Below are positions 1 to 7,401 of a stretch of 8,252 bases of DNA, piece by piece. Each line of letters opens with the position of its first letter. Within the stretch, counting starts at the first letter, position 1. The stretch is from GCA-002282575 sp964646525 (GTDB taxonomy: Bacteria > Pseudomonadota > Gammaproteobacteria > Thiomicrospirales > Thiomicrospiraceae): assembly GCA_964646525.1 (NCBI GenBank), contig CAZYER010000055.1:1-8252 (forward strand), read 5' to 3'. The position numbers were made by a program, and so were the translations under genes. The notes beneath the pieces are model-generated. The model was not told the origin of the DNA. It was given only the letters and a program-made list of their open reading frames with translations, and did no database searches.

Positions 1-1402
1 GGTTCGTTGGCTCATCCATAATCAGAACGTTTGGCTTTTCCAGCATTAATTTACCGTAAAGCATACGCCCCTTTTCACCACCCGATAACACCTTAACCGA
101 CTTCTTAATGTCATCGGCGTTAAACAATAAACGACCTAACACAGCACGAATCGCCTGTTCATCATCACTGGGCTTTTTCCACTGCGTCATCCAGTCAAAT
201 AGGTTCATATCGGTTTCAAATTCAGTCACATGGTCTTGCGAAAAGTAGCCAATCTGCACATTTTCAGACCATTTAACTTTACCCTTATCAGCTTCTGTTT
301 CACCAATCAGCGTACGCAATAAGGTAGTTTTACCGGCACCATTCTGACCAATTACCGCAATGCGCTCACCCACTTCACACATGAAGCTTAAACCAGAAAA
401 TAAGGTGTTACCGTCAAATCCTTTCGCCAAGTTTTCAACTTCCAATGCCAAGCGGTAAAGTTTCTTCTCTTGATCAAAGCGGATAAACGGATTCTGACGG
501 CTTGAGGGCTTAATTTCAGCCAACTCAATTTTTTCTAATTGCTTAGCACGAGAGGTCGCCTGACGTGCCTTAGAAGCATTCGCTGAGAAGCGCGAGACGA
601 AACTTTGTAACTCAGCAATCTGGGCTTTTTTCTTGTCATTTTCAGAACGCATTTTCGCCTGAATCGCTTCGGCAGCGATCATATAGTCATCGTAGTTGCC
701 AGGGAAAATACTCAAAGCACCATAGTCCAAGTCAGCCATGTGAGTACACACCGAATTTAAGAAATGACGGTCATGCGAGATAATAATCATGGTACTGTTA
801 CGCGCATTCAGCACATTTTCCAGCCATTCAATGGTATGAATATCTAGGTTGTTAGTTGGCTCATCGAGCAACAGAATATCTGGATCGGCGAACAAAGCCT
901 GAGCCAAAAGAACACGTAATTTCCAACCCGGAGCCACAGCACTCATCGGGCCGTAATGTAAGCTTTCTTCAATACCCACACCCAGCAACAACTCACCAGC
1001 ACGCGATTCAGCAGTATAGCCATCTAACTCAGCAAATTCGACTTCCAAGTCGGCTACTTTCATGCCGTCTTCTTCACTCATTTCCGCTAAACCGTAAATA
1101 CGGTCACGCTCTTGTTTCACTTCCCACAAGCGCGCATCGCCCATAATGACCGTATCAATGACTGAAAAGGCTTCAAAAGCAAACTGATCTTGGCGTAGCT
1201 TACCGAGCTTTTCGCCATCATCTAACATCACATTCCCCGAAGTCGGCTCTAAATCTCCTCCCAAAATTTTCATGAAAGTAGACTTACCACAACCATTGGC
1301 ACCAATCAGACCATAACGGTTGCCATTACCAAACTTAACAGAAATATCTTGAAATAAAGGCTTGGGACCAAATTGCATGGTGATGTTAGCAGTAGCGAGC
1401 AC
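1..1402 (-). CDS. ybiT: ABC-F family ATPase YbiT (translation factor), 3' end outside window
   Basis: This is a soluble ABC-F protein with two ATP-binding cassettes and no membrane domain. The family binds the ribosomal E site and helps stalled ribosomes. I read 467 residues; E. coli YbiT is about 530, so only the C-terminal tail beyond the second Walker B motif (MDEPTN at the edge) is missing. Visible motifs: Walker A GANGCGKST (residues 34-42), Walker B LLLDEPTNNLD (D180, E181), a charged inter-domain linker of about 60 residues (KKKAQIAELQSF, ASKARQATSRAKQ), second Walker A GQNGAGKTT (352-360) and second signature LSGGEKGRM (439-447). The first signature is the degenerate APGWKLRV form (157-164) that E. 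coli YbiT also has, so it is not a defect. The start is taken as GTG at 1402 because it aligns with the E. coli N-terminus (LATANITMQFG against LVSSNVTMQFG) and has TGGA 8-9 bases upstream; ATG at 1378 is the alternative. It is divergent from yigZ and functionally unrelated to the cob genes. Confidence 0.95.
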   Translation of the reverse strand, partial: MLATANITMQFGPKPLFQDISVKFGNGNRYGLIGANGCGKSTFMKILGGDLEPTSGNVMLDDGEKLGKLRQDQFAFEAFSVIDTVIMGDARLWEVKQERDRIYGLAEMSEEDGMKVADLEVEFAELDGYTAESRAGELLLGVGIEESLHYGPMSAVAPGWKLRVLLAQALFADPDILLLDEPTNNLDIHTIEWLENVLNARNSTMIIISHDRHFLNSVCTHMADLDYGALSIFPGNYDDYMIAAEAIQAKMRSENDKKKAQIAELQSFVSRFSANASKARQATSRAKQLEKIELAEIKPSSRQNPFIRFDQEKKLYRLALEVENLAKGFDGNTLFSGLSFMCEVGERIAVIGQNGAGKTTLLRTLIGETEADKGKVKWSENVQIGYFSQDHVTEFETDMNLFDWMTQWKKPSDDEQAIRAVLGRLLFNADDIKKSVKVLSGGEKGRMLYGKLMLEKPNVLIMDEPTN

Positions 1403-1436
1403 GAGAAATATCCAGAATAAACAATAACAAACCAAC

Positions 1437-1442
1437 ATTATA
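1437..1442 (-). promoter_or_regulatory. Predicted -10 box for ybiT (TATAAT)
   Basis: Read on the minus strand this is a perfect TATAAT. It would start transcription near 1430, giving a leader of about 28 bases before the GTG start. The -35 region at the right spacing (ATACTT or CATACT, 1460-1466) is a poor match, so the call rests mainly on the -10 and its position. Confidence 0.5.
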
Positions 1443-1551
1443 ACAGCTTAACTGATTGGAAGTATGACATTATCCTGATACTATCTCTGAGAAAACCAAA
1501 AAGTTACGTACAAAAATAACAATCAACCTAAGTCGATTCAACCTGTTAAAA

Positions 1552-1557
1552 TATACT
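1552..1557 (+). promoter_or_regulatory. Predicted -10 box for the yigZ-cobQ operon (TATACT)
   Basis: TATACT matches the sigma-70 -10 consensus at five of six bases and lies 22 bases before the yigZ ATG, so the leader would be only about 15 bases. An overlapping TAAAAT at 1547-1552 is an equally good match. No convincing -35 is visible at 16-18 bases upstream. This is the only plausible promoter position I see before the rightward genes, and the whole series could depend on it. Confidence 0.4.
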
Positions 1558-1579
1558 CGCTAATTACCCAGACAGACCC

Positions 1580-2179
1580 ATGAGCTACCCCATACCCCAA
1601 TCCCTTGCACAAGCCGAAATTGAAATTAAAAAAAGCCGCTTTATTGGCTTAGCCAAGCCAATTCATGATCGTGCAGAGGGAATGCGATGGTTGGATGAAA
1701 TTAAAGCGACTTACCCTGATGCACGACATCACTGCTGGGCCTATGTGCTCGGCAATCCTAGTTGTGCGACCAATGCTGGCATGGGCGATGATGGCGAACC
1801 TTCTGGCACGGCAGGCAAACCCATTTTGAATGTGCTGCAACATAAGGGCGTAGGCGATATTATGCTCATCGTCGTGCGTTATTTTGGTGGCATCAAATTG
1901 GGCGCTGGCGGACTGACCCGTGCTTATGGTCAGGCAGCACAAGCGGTAATGAGTGTGTTACCGATTCAAAGCTTTATTCCGATGAAAAACCTGCTCATTC
2001 ATTGTGACTATGCGCAAGAACAATCTGTTCGTCATTGGATCACGCTTACTCAAGGCAGCGTGTTAAGTGTGGACTATCTAGCGCCACTATCCATGCAAGT
2101 AAGCATTCCTGATAACGAAATGCAGACATTCATTGAGCATTTACAAGCACTTCATAACCTCAGTTGGGAGACAGGATAA
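1580..2179 (+). CDS. yigZ: YigZ/IMPACT family protein (UPF0029)
   Basis: The 199-residue product matches the YigZ/YvyE/IMPACT family in length (E. coli YigZ is about 204) and in its diagnostic motifs: KKSRFIG near residues 17-23, the DDGEPSGTAGKPIL block at 70-83 and VVRYFGGIKLGAGGLTRAY at 98-116. The N-terminal UPF0029 domain covers roughly residues 15-122. The C-terminal part from about 135 fits the small ferredoxin-like DUF1949 domain. The family is cytosolic; the eukaryotic member IMPACT is linked to translational control through Gcn1, while the bacterial biochemical role is unsettled. I see no clear Shine-Dalgarno sequence before the ATG, which follows a very short predicted leader. Its stop is 3 bases before the cobQ start, so the two genes are almost certainly co-transcribed, although no functional link to cobalamin synthesis is known to me. 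Confidence 0.93.
   Translation: MSYPIPQSLAQAEIEIKKSRFIGLAKPIHDRAEGMRWLDEIKATYPDARHHCWAYVLGNPSCATNAGMGDDGEPSGTAGKPILNVLQHKGVGDIMLIVVRYFGGIKLGAGGLTRAYGQAAQAVMSVLPIQSFIPMKNLLIHCDYAQEQSVRHWITLTQGSVLSVDYLAPLSMQVSIPDNEMQTFIEHLQALHNLSWETG
2171..2176 (+). promoter_or_regulatory. Ribosome binding site of cobQ inside the yigZ 3' end
   Basis: ACAGGA ends 6 bases before the ATG at 2183 and lies within the last codons of yigZ, with a further GGGAG just upstream. It is the best Shine-Dalgarno sequence in the rightward run and supports the cobQ start at 2183. Confidence 0.6.
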
Positions 2180-2182
2180 GTC

Positions 2183-3655
2183 ATGCCTGCATTAATGATT
2201 CAAGGTTGCACTTCAGATGCAGGTAAAAGTACGCTGGTCGCAGGCTTATGTCGCCTACTGGCTCGACAAGGTTATTCGGTTGCGCCGTTTAAACCGCAAA
2301 ATATGGCCTTATCGTCGGCGGTTACCGAAGATGGTGGTGAAATTGGTCGCGCGCAAGCAACCCAAGCCTTAGCCTGTGGCTTAGCACCGCATAGCGACAT
2401 GAATCCTGTGTTACTCAAACCCACTTCCGAGCGCAAAGCACAGGTAATTATCCGCGGTAAATCTATCGGCCATTTAGACGCCTTGGACTATCACGACTAC
2501 AAAGGCACTGCTAAAGCCGCGGTATTAAACGCGTGGCAAAGCCTGACCAGCCAATACGACATTTGCTTGGTTGAAGGTGCTGGCAGCCCAGCCGAAATTA
2601 ACCTACGCGACAACGACATCGCCAATATGGGTTTTGCTGAGGCAGTCGATACTCCCGTCATCCTCATTGCCGATATCGACCGTGGCGGCGTGTTTGCCCA
2701 TATTATTGGCACACTCGCCTGTTTGTCGGAAAGTGAGCAGGCGCGTATTAAAGGTTTTGTCATTAATCGCTTTCGTGGTGATATTGCCTTACTGCAATCG
2801 GGACTAGATTGGCTCGAAGCGAAAACAGGCAAACCTGTTTTAGGGGTATTAACCTACCTCATGGATTTGAAATTAGATGAAGAAGATGCGGTTCGTCGTC
2901 CAACCCATGCAAACGCAGCACAACTTAAAGTTCGCATTCTACGCCTACCGCACATCAGCAATCATAGCGATTTTACGCCCCTACTCAATGACCCACGTCT
3001 AGATGTCGATTATCTTCCTTTAGACGCGCCCGCGGTGAATGCTGATGTGCTCATTATTCCCGGCAGCAAAGCGGTGATGAATGACTTAACGCAGCTAAAC
3101 GAGCATGACTGGCGCAATAAGCTCTTACGCCATCTGCGCTATGGTGGCAAACTGCTCGCCATCTGTGGCGGCTTCCAAATGCTTGGCAGACAACTACTCG
3201 ACCCAAAAAGAATCGAAGGCGACCGTCCTACCATGGCAGGATTGGCTGTTTTTGACTTCGCTACACGTTGGCAAACTGATAAAATCCTCGCCCAACGTAC
3301 TGGTAAACTCTGGACAGGCGAAAGCATCACAGGCTACGAAATGCACCAAGGCATCAGCAGTGGCAATGGCTTAAACCAACGTCCTTTCGCCACCTTTGAT
3401 GATGGTACTACCGACGGCACAATGAGCGAAGATGGCAAAATTATCGGTACTTATTTACACGGACTGTTTGATCATCCCGACGCTTATCATGCTTTGTTAG
3501 GTTGGATGGGGTTAGCCGATACGAGTTATCAAGCCATCGACCACAAGGCACAACAACTCGCTGAATTGGATAGATTGGCGGATATGCTGGAAGCGAGTTT
3601 GGATATGGAAAAATTGATAGAATTGATACACACGCAACATGAGCAGTACACATAA
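2183..3655 (+). CDS. cobQ: Adenosylcobyric acid synthase (glutamine-hydrolysing), CobQ/CbiP
   Basis: This enzyme carries out the four amidations (b, d, e and g side chains) that turn adenosylcobyrinic acid a,c-diamide into adenosylcobyric acid, using ATP and glutamine in the cytosol. The 490-residue length is normal for the family. The N-terminal dethiobiotin-synthetase-like ATP domain starts with the P-loop GCTSDAGKST (8-17). It continues with FKPQNMALSS (36-45), LVEGAGSPAEINL (129-141) and DIDRGGVFA (164-172). The C-terminal class I glutamine-amidotransferase domain shows IIPGSKAVMNDL (291-302; many homologues have T where this has V), the nucleophile in LAICGGFQMLG (C328), GYEMHQG (384-390) and the catalytic His in GTYLHGLFDHP (H426). 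All key residues are present, so it should be active. Its TAA overlaps the ATG of the downstream restriction-modification gene by one base (TAATG). In an undisturbed B12 operon one would expect another cob gene here; the next one, cobU, appears only at 8199. Confidence 0.97.
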   Translation: MPALMIQGCTSDAGKSTLVAGLCRLLARQGYSVAPFKPQNMALSSAVTEDGGEIGRAQATQALACGLAPHSDMNPVLLKPTSERKAQVIIRGKSIGHLDALDYHDYKGTAKAAVLNAWQSLTSQYDICLVEGAGSPAEINLRDNDIANMGFAEAVDTPVILIADIDRGGVFAHIIGTLACLSESEQARIKGFVINRFRGDIALLQSGLDWLEAKTGKPVLGVLTYLMDLKLDEEDAVRRPTHANAAQLKVRILRLPHISNHSDFTPLLNDPRLDVDYLPLDAPAVNADVLIIPGSKAVMNDLTQLNEHDWRNKLLRHLRYGGKLLAICGGFQMLGRQLLDPKRIEGDRPTMAGLAVFDFATRWQTDKILAQRTGKLWTGESITGYEMHQGISSGNGLNQRPFATFDDGTTDGTMSEDGKIIGTYLHGLFDHPDAYHALLGWMGLADTSYQAIDHKAQQLAELDRLADMLEASLDMEKLIELIHTQHEQYT

Positions 3656-6600
3656 TGATTACCAAAGACAACCTAAAACCCCTGCTTTCAAGCCTTAACT
3701 TTACCGTTAAAGGTGAAGTTTACAGCAAACATTTCCCTGCGTTCGACTGCTTATTGCAGGTCGATTTTAAGGCAGAAAAACTCATTTATCCCGAAAACAA
3801 GGGGTTTGTGATTAACGAAAGCCAGACCTGTAACTTTTCTAGTCCTGAAAATTTTGTGGTTTTTGAGTGCGTGCATCGTTTGCTGAATCAGGGTTATCAT
3901 CCGCAACACATCGAATTAGAACCTCGTTGGAAATTGGGGCATAGTGCTAAAAGTGGGCGTGCTGATATTTTGGTTAAAAACCAAAAAGATGAGCCTTTAC
4001 TGATTATTGAATGTAAAACCGCTGGCGGTGAATTTACTAAAGCATGGAAAGATACCCTAGAAGATGGAGCACAACTCTTTAGTTACATTGAACAAGAAAA
4101 AGCGGTTGAATTTGTTTGCTTATATGCTAGCGATTTTGAAAATAACATCATCAAAACTTTCCAGCGCATTATTTCGCATAAAGACAACGCCAAAATTTTG
4201 GCAGAAAGTCCTGCATTAAAAAGCTTTGCTAGTGCGAACAACGTCAAAGAGCGCTTTAAGGTTTGGAAAGAGACTTATCAGCAAGAATATACCGAAAAAG
4301 GAATTTTTGAAGACAACATTCAACCCTATCAGATTGGTAAAGACAAATATACCTTACTCATCGATACGAAAGTGGTTGATGCCAGTGATAAAAAGGGAAG
4401 GTATCACGAATTTAGAACCATTTTGCGTAAATACAATGTATCACGCCGTGAAAATGCGTTTGAAGTGTTGGTGAATTTGTTTTTATGCAAAATTGTCGAT
4501 GAAACAGAAAACCCTAACGATCTCAAGTTTTATTGGAAAGGCATTGCCTACGATAACTATTATGATCTTGTTGACCGTTTGCAAGCCTTGTACAAGCAAG
4601 GCATGGAAAAGTTCTTAAAGCAAGACATTGTTTATATTAGTAATCAGCAGATTGACGATGCTTTTTGGGCAGCACCCAGAAATGCAACCAAGGACACAAT
4701 TAAAGCGATTTTCCGCCAACTCAAGTTTTTTAAGGGTTTGGATTTTGAGTTTATCAAGGTTCATAATCAGGAGCAGTTTGATAAAAACGCGAAAATTTTG
4801 CTCGAAATCATTCAAATGTGGCAAGGGTTGCGCTTATTAAGCACGGGACAAAATCAGTTTTTAGGCGATATGTTCGAGTTCTTTTTAGACAACGGCATTA
4901 AACAAAGTGAAGGGCAATTTTTTACACCTGTGCCTATTTGTAAATTTATTGTCGCTTCCTTGCCTTTAGAAAATGCCATTATCAACAGTAATGAGCCCTT
5001 AAAAACGATTGATTACGCTTGTGGTGCTGGGCACTTTTTAAATGAGTACGCGTTGAGCATTGCGCCACTGGTCGAAAAGCATAAACAAGCGGATATTAAA
5101 AGCTACCATAAAGCGATTGTCGGTATCGAAAAAGAAGACCGTTTAGCGAAAGTTGCTAAGGTTTCTGCGTTTATGTATGGTCAGGACGATATTACCATTA
5201 TCGAAAACGATGCGCTCGACCAACACGAACAGGTCAAGCCCAATAGTTTCGATTGCTTAATTGCTAACCCACCTTTTGCCGTCGAAGATTTTTTACTCAC
5301 CCTGCCCGAATCCGTGCGAGAAAGTTACACGCTATTTGAAACCGTCAACGACACAGGCAATAAAAATATTCAATGTTTCTTTTTAGAACGCGCTAAACAG
5401 TTACTCGCGCCTAATGGTGTAGCAGGGATTGTTGTTCCCTCGTCGATTTTGAATAATTCTGACAATACACACGTTAGAACACGCGAGATTTTATTACAGT
5501 ATTTCGACATGATTAGTCTGGTCGAATTGGGTAGTGGCACATTTGGCAAAACAGGCACGAACACGGTGGTGTTATTTATGCGCAAAAAAGCGCACAACCC
5601 GAGTCAAGCGAAACAGTTACGCAACAGGGTAAGTGACTTTTTTGATGACTGGCAAAATGAACTGGTTAGTGGTGGCGGAGTCTATGGTGATCTTGGTTTG
5701 GTGCAAGCCTATTGCCAACATCAGGGTATCGACTTTGATGTTTATCAGATGCTATTACAAAACCAATATAGCAACGAATTGTTTACACACGAACTTTTCA
5801 AAGAGTATCAAAAAGCTTTTAATAACACGAACGACATTAAAAAACTGAAAGACAACAAAGCCTTTAAGTCTAAACCAGAAGTAGAACAACAAGCCTTGCT
5901 AGAGGCACGTTTACTCACGTTTGTGCGTGCTATCGAAAAAGATAAGCTATTTTACTTTATGTTGGCAAAAGCCAACCCTGTGCCTGTGTTGGTGGTAAAA
6001 AGCCCAAGCGATAACAAAGAGCAAAAAGCCTTTTTGGGCTACGAGTGGAGTGGCGCTAAAGGAAGCGAGGGCATTAAATACACCGCTGGCGAAAGTGCAA
6101 ACGATATTATCACGCCACTATATAACCCTAATAATCGAAACGATAGCAGTAAAATCAATGTACTTATTAGCGATAACTTTAATGGCACAACATCACCTAT
6201 TCCTGAAGCCTTAACGGAATATGTTAGCCGTGTTGCTTTAGTTGATATGCTTGATTTTTCGCGCGTTGAGTTTAATAAAGCGATTAACTTAAATGCAAAG
6301 AGATCATCAGGAGTTGATGAGCTATTTCAAATAATATTGAGAAATGGTGGAAAAACTTATCGTCTTAGTGATAGTAAATTTTTTGAAATATCCATTGGTA
6401 AGCGTATTTTAGCTAGCGAAATTTCCAATGATCCAGAGTTAGGCATCCCTGTTTATAGTGCCAATGTATTTGAGCCATTTGGTTACATAGGAAAAGACTT
6501 ACTAAAAAATTTTGAAAAAGCATCTGTGTTATGGGGAATTGATGGAGATTGGATGGTTAACTATATACCAGAGAATTTCCCTTTCTACCCAACCGATCAT

Positions 6601-7401
6601 TGTGGTGTGATACGTATTTTATCTGAAGAAATTAATCCTTTGTTTCTGGCTTGGGCGTTAAATGATGCAGGCAAGAAAAATGGTTTTTCTCGATCTAATC
6701 GAGCATCAACAGAACGCATAAAGGGACTTAAAGTTATTCTTCCAAACATTGAAATACAAAATAAAATAGCCGATGAATGGTTGGTGGTTGTTAACGAAGT
6801 CACTAATGCCAAGGCGAGCATTGCTCAAGCACGAAGGGATATTGAGTTATTGTTTGAAAACTCTTTTTTACAAGCTACTAGCAACTTTCGATTAAGTAAC
6901 GATGATAATTTTGAGGTTTTTATTGGTAGACGGGTTGTTGCGAAAGATATTGACTCTAAAAAAGATAAAGGGATTCCTGTTTACAGTGCTAATGTTTTTG
7001 ATCCTTTGGGGTTTATTAACAAGCGGCTTATTAATAACTTTGATAGACCTTCTGTTTTATGGGGAATTGATGGAGATTGGATGGTTAACTATATACCAGA
7101 GTATTATCCTTTTTACCCAACAGATCATTGTGGCGTTATTCGTTTAAAAAGCAATATAATTCACCCAAAATACTTAGCGTGGGTATTAAATAAGGAAGGA
7201 ATTAATCAAGGGTTTTCTCGATCTTATCGAGCTTCAAGTGAAAGGGTTAAAGGCTTAATAATTAAGACTCCCTCTATTGAGATACAACAAACCATTGTTA
7301 CCCAAATCGAAGCCTTAGAGGCTAAAATCACCCAAGCGCAAACGGTCATTGATGGTAGTAAAGCCCGCAAAGAAGCGGTATTAAAGTCATATTTAACATG
7401 A
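3655..7401 (+). CDS. Single-chain type IIG / type I-like restriction-modification enzyme (nuclease-methylase-specificity fusion)
   Basis: The 1248-residue protein combines all parts of a restriction-modification system. Residues about 70-165 form a PD-(D/E)XK nuclease of the HsdR N-terminal type (SGRADIL with D104; IIECKT with E119 and K121). Residues about 240-400 look like an HsdM-type helical region. The gamma-class N6-adenine methylase follows, with motif X GQFFTP (420-425), motif I DYACGAGHFL (453-462) and catalytic NPPF (538-541). Residues 650-895 are a connector I cannot assign. Residues 902-1248 are two tandem HsdS-like target-recognition units. No DEAD-box motor is present, so cleavage should not need ATP-driven translocation; it should act as a type IIG enzyme of the kind seen in CjeI or HaeIV, methylating and cutting DNA from one polypeptide. 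The start overlaps the cobQ stop (TAATG) with only a weak GAG 11 bases upstream, and the stop overlaps the next gene (ATGA). The reading frame is intact. A phage-defence role is inferred from the family. Confidence 0.92.
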   Translation: MITKDNLKPLLSSLNFTVKGEVYSKHFPAFDCLLQVDFKAEKLIYPENKGFVINESQTCNFSSPENFVVFECVHRLLNQGYHPQHIELEPRWKLGHSAKSGRADILVKNQKDEPLLIIECKTAGGEFTKAWKDTLEDGAQLFSYIEQEKAVEFVCLYASDFENNIIKTFQRIISHKDNAKILAESPALKSFASANNVKERFKVWKETYQQEYTEKGIFEDNIQPYQIGKDKYTLLIDTKVVDASDKKGRYHEFRTILRKYNVSRRENAFEVLVNLFLCKIVDETENPNDLKFYWKGIAYDNYYDLVDRLQALYKQGMEKFLKQDIVYISNQQIDDAFWAAPRNATKDTIKAIFRQLKFFKGLDFEFIKVHNQEQFDKNAKILLEIIQMWQGLRLLSTGQNQFLGDMFEFFLDNGIKQSEGQFFTPVPICKFIVASLPLENAIINSNEPLKTIDYACGAGHFLNEYALSIAPLVEKHKQADIKSYHKAIVGIEKEDRLAKVAKVSAFMYGQDDITIIENDALDQHEQVKPNSFDCLIANPPFAVEDFLLTLPESVRESYTLFETVNDTGNKNIQCFFLERAKQLLAPNGVAGIVVPSSILNNSDNTHVRTREILLQYFDMISLVELGSGTFGKTGTNTVVLFMRKKAHNPSQAKQLRNRVSDFFDDWQNELVSGGGVYGDLGLVQAYCQHQGIDFDVYQMLLQNQYSNELFTHELFKEYQKAFNNTNDIKKLKDNKAFKSKPEVEQQALLEARLLTFVRAIEKDKLFYFMLAKANPVPVLVVKSPSDNKEQKAFLGYEWSGAKGSEGIKYTAGESANDIITPLYNPNNRNDSSKINVLISDNFNGTTSPIPEALTEYVSRVALVDMLDFSRVEFNKAINLNAKRSSGVDELFQIILRNGGKTYRLSDSKFFEISIGKRILASEISNDPELGIPVYSANVFEPFGYIGKDLLKNFEKASVLWGIDGDWMVNYIPENFPFYPTDHCGVIRILSEEINPLFLAWALNDAGKKNGFSRSNRASTERIKGLKVILPNIEIQNKIADEWLVVVNEVTNAKASIAQARRDIELLFENSFLQATSNFRLSNDDNFEVFIGRRVVAKDIDSKKDKGIPVYSANVFDPLGFINKRLINNFDRPSVLWGIDGDWMVNYIPEYYPFYPTDHCGVIRLKSNIIHPKYLAWVLNKEGINQGFSRSYRASSERVKGLIIKTPSIEIQQTIVTQIEALEAKITQAQTVIDGSKARKEAVLKSYLT
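3862..4149 (+). other. PD-(D/E)XK nuclease domain of the RM enzyme
   Basis: The catalytic signature is GRAD (D104), followed 15 residues later by E119 and K121 in LLIIECKTAGG. An upstream acidic residue in VVFECVHRLL (E71) could be the helix glutamate seen in many HsdR-type nucleases. The spacing and the hydrophobic strand before ECK are typical, so the nuclease looks catalytically complete. Confidence 0.85.
4837..5589 (+). other. Gamma-class N6-adenine DNA methylase domain of the RM enzyme
   Basis: Motifs come in the gamma order: motif X (GQFFTPVPICKFIV from residue 420), the AdoMet-binding motif I (DYACGAGHFL, D453-L462) and the catalytic NPPF (538-541) preceded by FDCLIA. Then come GVAGIVVPSSIL and LVELGSGTFGKTGTNTVVLF, usual in HsdM and type IIG methylases. 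The predicted product is N6-methyladenine in the host target site, which protects host DNA. Confidence 0.9.
6358..6885 (+). repeat. Target-recognition unit 1 (TRD plus helix), first copy of a 176-codon tandem repeat
   Basis: Residues 902-1077 form an HsdS-like unit: a TRD (YRLSDSKFFE through LPNIEIQ) followed by a helical spacer (NKIADEW ... RRDIELLFENSFL). It aligns without gaps to the unit starting at residue 1078, with blocks GIPVYSANVF, SVLWGIDGDWMVNYIPE, PFYPTDHCGVIR and GFSRS shared exactly. By hand I count about 84 identities in roughly 140 TRD positions. The helical parts differ much more, as expected for the central and distal conserved regions of HsdS. Confidence 0.88.
6529..6573 (+). 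repeat. 45-base exact direct repeat, copy 1
   Basis: This stretch encodes residues 959-973 (LWGIDGDWMVNYIPE) and is identical base for base to 7057-7101, including all synonymous positions. Extending upstream to 6523 adds six more bases with a single mismatch. The surrounding repeat is clearly more diverged at DNA level. Confidence 0.95.
6886..7401 (+). repeat. Target-recognition unit 2, second copy of the tandem repeat
   Basis: Residues 1078-1248 run from FRLSNDDNFE to the C-terminus and repeat unit 1 at a constant offset of 176 codons (528 bases). The unit ends in the helix KITQAQTVIDGSKARKEAVLK, typical of the distal conserved region that closes type I and type IIG specificity modules. 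Two near-equal TRDs in tandem normally give a pseudo-twofold DNA-binding surface. Confidence 0.88.
7057..7101 (+). repeat. 45-base exact direct repeat, copy 2
   Basis: Second copy of the stretch at 6529-6573, 528 bases downstream and in the same reading frame. Recombination between the two copies would remove exactly 176 codons and leave an open frame with a single TRD unit. Confidence 0.95.

Noticed and set aside
856..1146. Open frame of 96 codons on the plus strand
   Set aside because: It lies antisense inside ybiT, whose minus-strand frame carries clear ABC-F motifs; the translated product has no family features.
157..1402. Degenerate first ABC signature in YbiT as a sign of decay
   Set aside because: The same APGWKLRV form is present in E. 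coli YbiT, so it is a family trait.
1403..1579. Possible cobalamin riboswitch before yigZ-cobQ
   Set aside because: The spacer is only 177 bases, is AT-rich, shows no B12-box-like sequence or strong stem structure, and contains both divergent promoters, leaving no room for a roughly 200-base riboswitch.
2497..2832. Minus-strand frame of 111 codons within cobQ, and similar frames within the RM gene
   Set aside because: Each overlaps a gene with intact family motifs over its full length, and none shows a recognisable domain or start signal.
3614..3656. Internal promoter for the RM gene (TTGATA at 3614 and again at 3623)
   Set aside because: Neither -35-like hexamer has a reasonable -10 at 16-18 bases downstream; the candidates (ACATGA, GTACAC) do not fit.
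3655..7401. BREX PglX-like methylase or stand-alone methylase
   Set aside because: The PD-(D/E)XK nuclease at the N-terminus and the tandem HsdS-type units at the C-terminus fit a type IIG restriction enzyme, and no other BREX gene is in the window.
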